Positions 56,275 to 64,000 of a stretch of DNA of 64,000 bases are shown here, in pieces; the first letter of the stretch is position 1, and each line of letters starts with the position of its first letter. A program made the position numbers and the translations under genes. The notes below the pieces were generated by a model. That model had not been told where the DNA came from and ran no database searches. It worked only from the letters and a program-made list of their open reading frames with translations. Source of the DNA: Planctomycetota bacterium (GTDB lineage Bacteria; Planctomycetota; UBA1135; GCA-002686595); assembly GCA_016712565.1 (NCBI GenBank), contig JADJQU010000001.1, positions 186,001 to 250,000 of the forward strand, given 5' to 3'.

Positions 56275-58085
56275 TCGTCGCCCTCGCCGTCACCGCCGCC
56301 GCCGAGGACCGCCAGGAAGGCCTTCTGGGGGATGTCCACGTTGCCGATCTGGCGCATGCGTCGCTTGCCCTCCTTCTGCTTCTCCAGGAGCTTGCGCTTG
56401 CGCGTCACGTCGCCGCCGTAGCACTTGGCGGTGACGTCCTTGCGCAGCGGCGCGATGTTCTCGCGGGCGATGATGCGCGAGTCGATGGCCGCCTGCAGGG
56501 CGATCTCGAACAGGTGGCGCGGGATCTCCTTGCGCATCTTCTTCAGGATCGCGCGGCCGCGGTATTCGGCCTGGTCCCTGTGGACGATGCTGGTCAGGGC
56601 ATCCACTTCCTTGCTGTTGACCAGGATGCGCAGCTTGACCAGCTCCCCGGGGCGGTAGCCCGACAGGTCGTAGTTGAGCGTGCCGTACCCGCGCGTCGAG
56701 GACTTCAGCTTGTCGAAGAAGTCGTAGATGATCTCCGACAGCGGGATGTCGTAGGCGAGCTGCACGCGCGTCGGCGAGAGGTACTCCTGGCGCACGAACT
56801 CGCCGCGGTGGTCGGCGGAGATCTGCATCACGTTGCCGATGTACTCCGACGGCACCATGATCGAGACCCGCGCATAGGGTTCGTAGAGCTCTTCGTACTT
56901 GTCCGGCGTCGGAAGCTGTCCCGGCGAGTTGATCTGCTCCTCGCTGCCGTCCTTCTTCTTGATCCGATAGGTGACCGTGGGCGCGGTCTGGATCATGTCG
57001 ATGTCGTGCTCGCGCTCCAGGCGTTCCTGCACGATTTCCATGTGCAGGAGTCCCAGGAAGCCGCAGCGGAAGCCGAAGCCCAGCGCCTCGCTGGTGACCG
57101 CCTCGTAGGAGAAGGACGAATCCGACAGGGAGAGCGTCGCCAGGCCCTCGCGCAGGCTCTCGAAGTCCCCGCTGTTGGTGGGGAAGAAGTCCGCGTAGAC
57201 CATGTGCAGCGGCGGGCGGTAACCCGGCAGCATGGCCACCTTGGGGCCCTTGTGGCGCGTCATCGTGTCGCCGATGCGCACGTCGCCCAGCTGCTTGATG
57301 TTCGAGATGAAGTAGCCCACCTCGCCCGGCCCCAGGGCGCCCGAGCGCTTCATCGACGGCGTGAAGCGGCCGATGTCGATGGCCTCGTAGACCTTGTCGG
57401 TCCCGAGCATGTGGATCTGCTCCTTCTCGCGGATCGTGCCGTCGACGACCCGCAGGTAGACCACGATGCCGCGGTACTCGTCGTACTGGGCGTCGAAGAT
57501 CAGGCAGCGCAGGGGCGCCGCCGGATCGCCCTTGGGCGGCGGGATGCGCTGCACGATGCGGTCGAGCAGCAGGGCCACGCCCGCGCCCGTCTTGGCCGAG
57601 ACCCGCGCCGCGTCCGAGGCCTCGATGCCGATGGAGTTCTCGATCTCCTCGGCCACGACCTCGGGCCGCGCGTGGGGCAGGTCCACCTTGTTGATCACCG
57701 GCAGCACCTCGAGGTTGCCCTCGACGGCCAGGTAGGCGTTGGCCACGGTCTGGGCCTCGACTCCCTGGGAGGCGTCCACCAAGAGGATCGCGCCCTCGCA
57801 GGCCTGCAGGGCCTTCTGCACCTCGTAGTTGAAGTCCACGTGGCCCGGCGTGTCGATCAGGTTGAGCTCGTAGTCGACCCCGGCGACCGTGTGGTGGATC
57901 GTGACGGCGCTGGCCTTGATCGTGATGCCGCGCTCGCGCTCCAGGTCCATGGAATCCAGGAGCTGGGCGCGCATGTCGCGCTTGTCGACGGCGCCGGAGA
58001 TTTCGAGCATCCGGTCCGCGAGCGTCGACTTGCCGTGGTCGATGTGCGCGATGATGCAGAAGTTGCGGATGTGCTGCGTGTCCAA
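56271..58085 (-). CDS. lepA: Elongation factor 4 (LepA)
   Basis: The 604-aa GTPase starts at ATG 58085 (MDTQHIRNFCIIAHIDHGKS). G motifs: AHIDHGKSTLADR (G1), RERGITI (G2), DTPGHVDF (G3), NKVDLP (G4). The C-terminal LepA-specific domain is complete (RMRQIGNVDIPQKAFLAVL). It back-translocates or remodels stalled ribosomes. It is translationally coupled to lepB and follows rdgB. Confidence 0.98.
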   Translation of the reverse strand: MDTQHIRNFCIIAHIDHGKSTLADRMLEISGAVDKRDMRAQLLDSMDLERERGITIKASAVTIHHTVAGVDYELNLIDTPGHVDFNYEVQKALQACEGAILLVDASQGVEAQTVANAYLAVEGNLEVLPVINKVDLPHARPEVVAEEIENSIGIEASDAARVSAKTGAGVALLLDRIVQRIPPPKGDPAAPLRCLIFDAQYDEYRGIVVYLRVVDGTIREKEQIHMLGTDKVYEAIDIGRFTPSMKRSGALGPGEVGYFISNIKQLGDVRIGDTMTRHKGPKVAMLPGYRPPLHMVYADFFPTNSGDFESLREGLATLSLSDSSFSYEAVTSEALGFGFRCGFLGLLHMEIVQERLEREHDIDMIQTAPTVTYRIKKKDGSEEQINSPGQLPTPDKYEELYEPYARVSIMVPSEYIGNVMQISADHRGEFVRQEYLSPTRVQLAYDIPLSEIIYDFFDKLKSSTRGYGTLNYDLSGYRPGELVKLRILVNSKEVDALTSIVHRDQAEYRGRAILKKMRKEIPRHLFEIALQAAIDSRIIARENIAPLRKDVTAKCYGGDVTRKRKLLEKQKEGKRRMRQIGNVDIPQKAFLAVLGGGGDGEGDE

Positions 58086-58199
58086 GGCTGTTGCGCCGGG
58101 GCGCCTCTGGGTCGTCGGACGGGGGAGCGGGGGGTGGGGGGCCGCGACCGCTTCGGCGCTCCTGAACCGCGCAGGATACCCGTAGGGCGCCGGCCTCGC

Positions 58200-58847
58200 C
58201 TATGTTGCCCCGGACCGGCCGGGCGTCGGCGGTCCGCCGAGGTCGTGGGGCAGGTGCAGGAGCAGCTCCCGCAGAGCACGGCCGCGGTGCGAGACGCGCG
58301 CCTTTTCGGCCGGTTCCAGCTCCGCGAACCCGCGGCCCGTCTCGCCGTAGCCCTCCTCCGTGAACAGGAACAGGGGGTCGTAGCCGAAGTCGTGGGTCCC
58401 CCGCGGGGCCTCCAGGATGCGCCCCTGGGCCTGGCCGGAGACCTCCAGGGCGATGCTGCCGTCGGGCCGCGCCAGGGCCAGGGCGCAGAGGAAGCGGGCC
58501 CCGCGATCGCGGGCGCGGAGGCGCGCGAGCTCCTCCAGCAGGCGGGCGTTGTTGCGCGCGTCGTCCCCGTGGACTCCCGCGTAGCGCGCGCTCAGCACCC
58601 CCGGGGCGCCCCCCAGGGCGGCCACCTCCAGGCCCGAATCGTCCGCCAGGCTCCACAGCCCCGTGGCCCGGGCGGCGGAGGCCGCCTTCTTGGCGGCGTT
58701 GCCCGCGAAGGTCGGAGCGTCCTCCTCCACCGGCGGCAGGCCGCCCAGATCGCGGGGCGTGACCAGTTCGAGCGGGAGATGGGCCAGGAGGCCGGCGAAC
58801 TCCGCCCGTTTCTTGGGGTTGTCGCTGGCGATCAGCAGGCGCTTCAC
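58200..58847 (-). CDS. rdgB: XTP/dITP pyrophosphatase (RdgB/HAM1)
   Basis: The 215-aa product starts with a GTG that overlaps the rph stop (GTGA). HAM1 signature residues: IASDNPKKRAEFAGLL, the metal/phosphate site WSLADDSGLEVAALGGAPGVLSAR in two parts, GYDPLF and the late VSHRGRAL. It hydrolyses non-canonical purine nucleoside triphosphates. The rph-rdgB coupling is common in bacteria. Confidence 0.96.
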   Translation of the reverse strand: MKRLLIASDNPKKRAEFAGLLAHLPLELVTPRDLGGLPPVEEDAPTFAGNAAKKAASAARATGLWSLADDSGLEVAALGGAPGVLSARYAGVHGDDARNNARLLEELARLRARDRGARFLCALALARPDGSIALEVSGQAQGRILEAPRGTHDFGYDPLFLFTEEGYGETGRGFAELEPAEKARVSHRGRALRELLLHLPHDLGGPPTPGRSGAT

Positions 58848-59563
58848 GACAGGGCCAGGGCGCTTTTCTGCAGCAGGAAGACCTGACGGATGGCGCCCTC
58901 GCCCAGGGCGAGCATGCGGTCGAGCTCCTCGCGGCTGAAGGGCGCGCCTTCGGCCGACCCCTGGACCTCGATGAACTGGCCCGCGCCGGTCATCACCAGG
59001 TTCATGTCGGTCTGGGCGGCGCTGTCCTCGGCGTAGCACAGGTCGCACAGGGTCTCGCCGCCCACCACGCCCACGGAGACCGCGGCCAGCTCGGTGGTCA
59101 GGGGCCAGGCCCGCAGCAGGCGCTTGGCCTCCATGTGCTTCAGCAGGTCGTAGAGGGCCACGTAGGCCCCGCTGATGGCCGTGGTGCGCGTGCCGCCGTC
59201 GGCCTGGAGCACGTCGCAATCGACCCACAGGGTGCGTTCGGTGATCTTCTTCAGGTCCACCACCGCCCGCAGGGAGCGGCCGATCAGACGCTGGATCTCG
59301 ACCCCCCGGCCGTCCACCTTGCCGCTCTTGTCCCGACTTTTCCGCTGGGCGGTGGAGGAGGGCAGCATGGCGTATTCCGCGGTGAGCCAACCCTGCCCCT
59401 TGCCCTGCAGGAAGGGCGGGACGCCGTCGGTGTACATCGCCGTGCAGAGGACCTGGGTGTTGCCGCAGCTGGCGAGCACCGAGCCCGGGGCGGGGGTGGT
59501 GAAGCGGCGCTGGAAGGTGATCTTGCGCAGTTCGTGCGCGGCTCGGCCGTCGATTCGGGGCAT
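58844..59563 (-). CDS. rph: Ribonuclease PH
   Basis: The 239-aa phosphorolytic exoribonuclease trims tRNA 3' ends. The start MPRIDGRAAHELRKITFQ is typical, with phosphate site CDVLQADGGTRTTAISGAY and core QRLIGRSLRAVVDL. C-terminus is FSREELDRMLALGEGAIRQ. It is the first gene of the rph-rdgB-lepA-lepB block; 148 bp separate it from birA. Confidence 0.97.
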   Translation of the reverse strand: MPRIDGRAAHELRKITFQRRFTTPAPGSVLASCGNTQVLCTAMYTDGVPPFLQGKGQGWLTAEYAMLPSSTAQRKSRDKSGKVDGRGVEIQRLIGRSLRAVVDLKKITERTLWVDCDVLQADGGTRTTAISGAYVALYDLLKHMEAKRLLRAWPLTTELAAVSVGVVGGETLCDLCYAEDSAAQTDMNLVMTGAGQFIEVQGSAEGAPFSREELDRMLALGEGAIRQVFLLQKSALALS

Positions 59564-59710
59564 GGGGGGGGTCCGACCGGTCCGTCGAGGAACCGAAATG
59601 AGGGGGGGAGAGTGTAGCGGCACCGCTCTGACGCCGGGGGGATGGCCTGCTCCTTGCGCGTCGGCCCCGGCGGCGGCCCCCCCTAGGGCTGTCAGGGCCC
59701 CGAGGGTTCC

Positions 59711-60472
59711 TCAGGGGCCCGGGTCCGACTCCAGGCTCCGCACGTGTTCCAGCCGCACGCGTCGCACGGAGGCCGGCTGGAGCGCCAGTTCGAGGCCAAG
59801 GCGGAGCCCGGCTCCCCGCAGGACCCCGCGCAGGGTCTCCTCGCCGGCGAGCACCCGCACCTTCCGCCCCAGCAGGTGGAGGGCGGCGAAGTACTCCTCC
59901 GCCACGGCCTCCGGCGCCGTGCCGATGCGCTCGATTTCGCGGCCGAAGTGCGGCAGGAGCACCTCCAGCAGGTCCCGCGGCGTCGTGTGAATCCCGGCCA
60001 GGGCCAGGCTGGTCACGGGCCGCTGGCTGGTCAGTTCCGCGGGGAAGGCGGTCTGGGCCACGTTGACCCCGATTCCGACCACGCAATGGGGCGCCGCCGG
60101 GTCGAGCCCCCGGGTCTCGGCCAGGAGGCCGCAGATCTTCGCCCCGCCCACCAGCAGGTCATTGGGCCATTTCAGCTCGCACCCGGTCAGCCCCACGGCT
60201 CCCAGGGCCCGACGGACGGCGAGCCCGGCCCCCATGGTGAGCGCCGCCGCGTCCAGGGGCTTTCCCGGCCTCAGGACGACACTGGCGTAGAACCCCGTGC
60301 CGGGGGGGCTCACCCAGCCGTGCCCGTGGTTCGCCCCCCGGCGGCCCCGCCCGGCGGTCTGGCCCAGGGCCACGTGGACGTCCCCGTGGGAGGCGCTGCC
60401 CTCCGCCAGGGCGGCGAAGGCCCTTTCCGAGGTCGAGTCGACCATCCCGTGCGCGAAGATCCGGAACTCCAT
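59711..60472 (-). CDS. birA: Biotin--[acetyl-CoA carboxylase] ligase
   Basis: The 253-aa enzyme lacks the N-terminal DNA-binding domain of E. coli BirA, so it is a monofunctional (group I) ligase. Biotinyl-AMP loop GRGRRG (QTAGRGRRGANHGHGW), core LKWPNDLLVGGAKICGLLAE and VVGIGVNV are present. It attaches biotin to carboxylase carrier proteins. Divergent from the next plus-strand gene. Confidence 0.95.
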   Translation of the reverse strand: MEFRIFAHGMVDSTSERAFAALAEGSASHGDVHVALGQTAGRGRRGANHGHGWVSPPGTGFYASVVLRPGKPLDAAALTMGAGLAVRRALGAVGLTGCELKWPNDLLVGGAKICGLLAETRGLDPAAPHCVVGIGVNVAQTAFPAELTSQRPVTSLALAGIHTTPRDLLEVLLPHFGREIERIGTAPEAVAEEYFAALHLLGRKVRVLAGEETLRGVLRGAGLRLGLELALQPASVRRVRLEHVRSLESDPGP

Positions 60473-60559
60473 GGGGTGGCGAGTGTTCTTGTCTAAGCTC
60501 TCGACGTCCAGTCGCGGCCGTTCGCTCCCCCATTTCCCATCCGGGCAACCCTACCAGCC

Positions 60560-61618
60560 ATGATCAAGCCGATCCTTCTCACCTGCGCCGTCCTGCTGGC
60601 GGCGGACACCCGCCTCGCCACCGACTATTCCGCCGACAAGGGCTTCAAGGTGGAGTTCGAGACCACGCTCTCGATGAAGACCACCTCGATGTCCATGGAG
60701 CGCGACGGCGAGCCCGTGGAGGGCCGCGGCGGCTTCGGCGGGGGCGGCTCGACCTCGGTGCGCAAGGGAGTGTTCGTGGACAAGGTCGCCGCGGCGGCCG
60801 AGGGCAAGCCCACCAAGCTGACCCGCGCCTTCGAGTCCCTGGCGGGCTCGACCACGATGCTGCGCGGCGAGGAGGAGACCACGCGCGACCTCGAACCGCC
60901 CCTCAGCGGAGTGACCCTGAGCCTGGAGCGCGCCGAGAATGGCGAAGTGACCGCCAAGGTGGTCGACGGCACGGCGCCCGCGGACGACGCGGTGCTCGAG
61001 GGCCACCGGATGGAGTTGGCCCTCGACGCCCTGTTGCCCAGCGGCGAAGTGGCCGACGGCGCCAGTTGGGAACTCGACAAGGACGCGGTGCGCAGCGTGC
61101 TGATGCTCGACGCCGAGAAGATGCTCTTCCCGCGTCCCGCGCCCACCGAGGGCGAAGGCGGTGACCGCGGCCAGGGTGGCGGCGGCCGTCCCCGCGGGGG
61201 CTTCGGCGGCGGCGGCGGCGAGTCGCGCCTGTTAGAAACCGCGGAGTGGGAGGCCAAGGCCACGCTGTCCGCCGAGTCCGTGGAAAAGAACGGCGTCTCC
61301 TGTCGCGTGATCGAGGTCGAGCTCAAGGCCGCGGGCGACATGCCCGAGCCCCAGGCGGGCGGGGGCGGCGGTCGCCGTGGACAGTCCCTGGGCATGGAGC
61401 CCGCGAGCCCGCTGTTCGGCACGACCTACAAGATCGAGCTGGAGGGCAAGCTGTTCTTCTCGGCGGCCGAGAAGCGTCCGGTGGCCTTCGAGTTGGAAGG
61501 CACCCTGGGACAGGAGACCGACACGGAGCGCGAGGGCCGCGACGGCTCGACGATGCGCATCCGTTCAACCCGCGAAGGCGCCTACAAGCAGACCGTCGCC
61601 ATCTCCAGGCCCCAGTGA
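60560..61618 (+). CDS. Exported planctomycete-type protein with Gly-rich linkers
   Basis: The 352-aa protein starts MIKPILLTCAVLLAADTRLA, a short signal peptide. Beta-rich regions (GFKVEFETTLSMKTTS, WEAKATLSAESVEKNG, TTYKIELEGKLFFSAAEKRP) alternate with Gly/Arg-rich linkers (GGGRPRGGFGGGGGE). No family with known function is recognised; similar exported proteins of unknown role occur in planctomycetes. It is convergent with the Cys/Met-metabolism gene across a 21-bp tandem repeat. Confidence 0.72.
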   Translation: MIKPILLTCAVLLAADTRLATDYSADKGFKVEFETTLSMKTTSMSMERDGEPVEGRGGFGGGGSTSVRKGVFVDKVAAAAEGKPTKLTRAFESLAGSTTMLRGEEETTRDLEPPLSGVTLSLERAENGEVTAKVVDGTAPADDAVLEGHRMELALDALLPSGEVADGASWELDKDAVRSVLMLDAEKMLFPRPAPTEGEGGDRGQGGGGRPRGGFGGGGGESRLLETAEWEAKATLSAESVEKNGVSCRVIEVELKAAGDMPEPQAGGGGGRRGQSLGMEPASPLFGTTYKIELEGKLFFSAAEKRPVAFELEGTLGQETDTEREGRDGSTMRIRSTREGAYKQTVAISRPQ

Positions 61619-61677
61619 CGGGCTAGGCGCCCGGGACGACGGGCTAGGCGCCCGGGACGACGGGCTAGGCGCCCGGG
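61619..61677 (+). repeat. 21-bp tandem repeat (2.8 copies) between convergent gene ends
   Basis: CGGGCTAGGCGCCCGGGACGA occurs three times (61619, 61640, 61661; third copy 17 bp). Each unit can form a CGGGC/GCCCG hairpin. The third copy includes the last codons and TAG stop of the minus-strand gene, so that gene's end was copied in tandem. It starts directly after the TGA of the plus-strand gene. Confidence 0.9.
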
Positions 61678-62774
61678 CCCCCAAGCTGGGGGCCCGCGGC
61701 GTGGGCCAGGGCCCGCAGCAAATCGGCCCGCAGCTCCTCCAGCGGCTCGATTCCCGCCGAGAGGCGCACCAGTCCCTCGGGCGCGCTTTCGCCCGCCCAG
61801 CGGGCGCGACGTTCCCAGGAGGACTCGACGCCGCCGAAGCTCGTGCCGGGTCGGATCAGGCGTGCTCCGCCGACGACGCGGTCGGCCGCCGCCGCTCCGC
61901 CCTGGACCTCGAAGGACACCAGGGGGCCGAAGCCCCGGGGCATCTGCCGCCCGGCCAGCTTGGGATCGGTGATGGACGGGTGGTGCACGGCCAGGACCGC
62001 CGGATGCGCCGCGAGCACCCGGGCCAGGGCCGACGCGTTTTGCGACTGCCGCTCGATGCGCAGGGCGAGCGTGCGGATCCCCCGCAGGGCGAGCCAGGCC
62101 TCCAGGGGACCTGGGATCGCGCCGCCCAAGTTGCGGACTTCCCGCAGGGCCTGGTGCAGCTTCCCATCGCGGGTGGTGACGCTGCCCAGGATCACGTCCG
62201 AGTGGCCTGAGGCCGACTTGGTCAGCGACGTGACCACGCAGTCGGCACCCAGGTCCAGGGGGCGCTGCAGGGCAGCCGTGGCCGTGGTGTTGTCCACGAC
62301 AAAGGGGGCTCCGTGGCGCCGGGCGAGGCCGGAGAGCCGCTCCAGATCGTGGACCCTGAGCCTCGGATTGGTGGGGGACTCGCTCCACAGGATCGAAGGG
62401 CCGCGCCCCAGCTCGCGCTCCAGGGCCCCGAAGTCCGTGTGGTCCGTGGGCAGGAGCTCCAGGCCGAACGGGGCGAGCAGGCCCGCCTGCTTGCGCGTGC
62501 CGTAGTAGCCGTCGTCGGCGATCAAGAGCCGCCGATGGGTGCGGCCGAGCACCAAGAGCAGGGCGAAGGACGCCGCCAGGCCGGAGGCGAAGGTGGTCGC
62601 CTGGGCGTCCTCCAGCCGGCCCAGCTCGCGCTCCAGCTCCTCCCAGGTGGGATTGCCGGCGCGGCCGTAGGCGTAGGCCATGGCCGAGGGATCCCCCTGG
62701 GACAGGAAGAACGACGCCAGGTGGATCGGCGGCGAGCTCGGAGTGCCGGGGGACTGCGCCGGGCCTTCTTGCAT
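61665..62774 (-). CDS. Cys/Met metabolism PLP-dependent enzyme (cystathionine gamma-synthase/lyase-like)
   Basis: The 369-aa enzyme has the family pattern: AYGRAGNPTWEELEREL, FASGLAASFALLLV, DNTTATAALQRPLDLGAD and the PLP-Lys region SLTKSASGHSDVILG. The C-terminal part has RLSAGIEPLEELRADL. Whether it is MetB-, MetC- or another beta/gamma-eliminating member cannot be settled by eye. It is cytosolic; its C-terminal PGA-stop is repeated downstream in tandem. Confidence 0.9.
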   Translation of the reverse strand: MQEGPAQSPGTPSSPPIHLASFFLSQGDPSAMAYAYGRAGNPTWEELERELGRLEDAQATTFASGLAASFALLLVLGRTHRRLLIADDGYYGTRKQAGLLAPFGLELLPTDHTDFGALERELGRGPSILWSESPTNPRLRVHDLERLSGLARRHGAPFVVDNTTATAALQRPLDLGADCVVTSLTKSASGHSDVILGSVTTRDGKLHQALREVRNLGGAIPGPLEAWLALRGIRTLALRIERQSQNASALARVLAAHPAVLAVHHPSITDPKLAGRQMPRGFGPLVSFEVQGGAAAADRVVGGARLIRPGTSFGGVESSWERRARWAGESAPEGLVRLSAGIEPLEELRADLLRALAHAAGPQLGGPGA

Positions 62775-62862
62775 GGGCGCAGTGTAGCGACGGGGCCCGC
62801 GAGGGCGGGTGCGGCGATCCGGAGCGCAGGCCGGGGGCGCCGGCCGCGGGCCGCAGGCCTCG

Positions 62863-63708
62863 CTAGCTCTCGGAGATGCCCGTGGACTTCGGGCCCAGGA
62901 GCGACTTGAGGCGCGACATCACGTTCGAGTGGATCTGGCACACGCGGCTCTCGGTGAGCGCCAGCATCTCGCCGATCTCCCGCATCGTGTGACCGATCTG
63001 GTAGTACTGCTCGATGATGAACTGCTCCTTGTGGGTGAGCGAGCGCGTGATGTACTTGAGCATGTCGCGCTTGTTCATCTCCTTGATCGGGTCCACCGAG
63101 CTGGCGTCCTCGACCACATCGATCTTCTCCATGGAGGAGTCGTCGTCGTGCTCGTTCCAGCGCTCGTTGATCGAGGTGATCTGTCGCGCCCGCGACTCGT
63201 CGATCTCGGTCAAGAGCTCCTCGTGGTCCATGCGCAGGTAGTTGGCGAGCTCCGCGTGGGTGGGCTCGCGGCCGTACTCGCCGCGCAGTTTCTGGAAGGC
63301 CTTGTCGATGCGGCCGGCCTTCAGGCGCACCAGGCGCGGCACCCAGTCCTGGGAGCGCAGCTGGTCGAGGATCGAGCCGCGAATGCGCGTGGTGCAGTAG
63401 GTCTTGAACTTGATGCCGCGGTCCGGGTCGAAGCCGCGAATCGCGTCCATCAGGCCGAACACGCCGGCGCTGATCAGGTCGTCGAGTTCGATGGACTTGG
63501 GCAGCGTCTGCAGCAGACGCTCGGCGATGTGGCGCACCAGCGGGTAGTGCAGCTCCATCAGCGCGTTGCGCAGGAGCTCGATCCAGTCCGCGTCGTTGGC
63601 GGCCTTGCGCGCCTTGCGGTACAGGGCCCAGACCTCGTCGGTCTGCATGGCCTTCAGCTCCTCGAGCGTCGGCGGCCGCTTGGGGCCCTTGGCGCGCTTG
63701 TCGGCCAC
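62863..63708 (-). CDS. FliA/WhiG-type RNA polymerase sigma factor, possibly with N-terminal extension beyond the window
   Basis: From the GTG at 63708 the product is 281 aa. Region 2 is LVRHIAERLLQTLPKSIELD and DLISAGVFGLMDAIRGFDPD, then the FliA signature RIRGSILDQLRSQDWVPRLV. Region 3 is FQKLRGEYGREPTHAELANY and region 4 SLTHKEQFIIEQYYQIGHTM with HTH ALTESRVCQIHSNVMSRLKS. The same frame remains open upstream to 64000 with a Lys/Ala/Pro-rich low-complexity sequence, so the real start may lie outside the window. Such sigma factors direct flagellar, developmental or stress regulons; no such genes are near. Confidence 0.9.
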   Translation of the reverse strand: MADKRAKGPKRPPTLEELKAMQTDEVWALYRKARKAANDADWIELLRNALMELHYPLVRHIAERLLQTLPKSIELDDLISAGVFGLMDAIRGFDPDRGIKFKTYCTTRIRGSILDQLRSQDWVPRLVRLKAGRIDKAFQKLRGEYGREPTHAELANYLRMDHEELLTEIDESRARQITSINERWNEHDDDSSMEKIDVVEDASSVDPIKEMNKRDMLKYITRSLTHKEQFIIEQYYQIGHTMREIGEMLALTESRVCQIHSNVMSRLKSLLGPKSTGISES

Positions 63709-64000
63709 GCTTCCGCCCGGCTTGCCGGTGCCGGGGGAGGTCTTGGCGGCCGCGGACTTGCCCGCGGCGACCTTCCCGGGAAGGGCCGCCTTGGGTTCCG
63801 CCGGGGCGCCGGTCTTGACCGACGGGGCCTTGGACGCGGGCGCCGCCGAACGGATCTGCGTCGCCTTCGATCCGGCGGCCCGCGACCCGTTCGATCCGGC
63901 GGCCTTCTTGGGGGCCTGTCGGGCGTTCGAGGGCGCGGAACTCGCGCTTCGCGGCCGTGGAGGCTCTGGCGGGGGGCTTGGCTTTGGTGTCGCGTGCGAG

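Overview
The window is GC-rich (by eye about 70%) and gene-dense. It carries hallmarks of a Planctomycetota bacterium: a very large exported protein joining a sugar-dehydrogenase-like propeller, HEAT-type repeats and a c-type heme site; a tandem DUF1080 lipoprotein; several Tat-exported xylose-isomerase-like TIM barrels; an ECF sigma factor with an unusual acidic and proline-rich leader; and a recurring C-terminal beta-sandwich seen in large secreted planctomycete proteins. The taxonomic call is inference from gene content; there is no rRNA in the window.

Layout. 1-8 kb: an exported CAP-domain protein (cut by the left edge), an MgtE-type Mg2+ transporter, a translationally overlapping pair of FHA-GAF-adenylate cyclase and metallo-beta-lactamase-fold hydrolase, and glnS. 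8-12 kb: an exported PPC-TPR-CHAT peptidase split by one frameshift in a G7 run, and a small membrane protein. 12-19.5 kb: a tight minus-strand operon of three exported TIM-barrel proteins and the giant cytochrome/propeller protein, divergent from the DUF1080 lipoprotein. This looks like a complete exported oxidative glycoside-processing unit. 19.6-25.3 kb: a 7Fe ferredoxin and a secreted propeller/PKD protein, then a visibly lower-GC accessory segment lying between two 54-bp direct repeats. That segment holds a Cys-rich secreted protein, a membrane-anchored 633-aa protein and gene remnants. 25.3-38 kb: small lipoproteins, a Dph6-like ATP pyrophosphatase, a P-type ATPase, a Tim44-like/zinc-ribbon/TerB-like membrane protein, a frameshifted envelope protein, a GNAT acetyltransferase, an M13 metallopeptidase, a GT39-like membrane protein and inorganic pyrophosphatase.

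38-49 kb: groES-groEL with a very strong shared terminator, a single-domain response regulator, an M19 dipeptidase, a Tat-exported Fe/Mn superoxide dismutase, a degenerate subtilase, a DUF669-like gene, cytidine deaminase, NAD-dependent DNA ligase and an ECF sigma factor. 49.6-51.3 kb: tRNA-Val(CAC) followed by a decayed tyrosine-recombinase fragment and a DUF4143 ATPase, the scar of an integrative element. 51.5-64 kb: etfBA, lptB, an rph-rdgB-lepA-lepB block (signal peptidase I carries a large inserted domain), birA, an exported planctomycete-type protein, a Cys/Met-metabolism PLP enzyme and a FliA/WhiG-type sigma factor running toward the right edge.

Most of the window is chromosomal housekeeping. 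The accessory or unusual parts are about 7.9-11.3 kb (secreted CHAT), 11.9-19.5 kb (exported oxidative sugar operon), 21.6-25.3 kb (low-GC island) and 49.6-51.3 kb (tRNA-associated scar).
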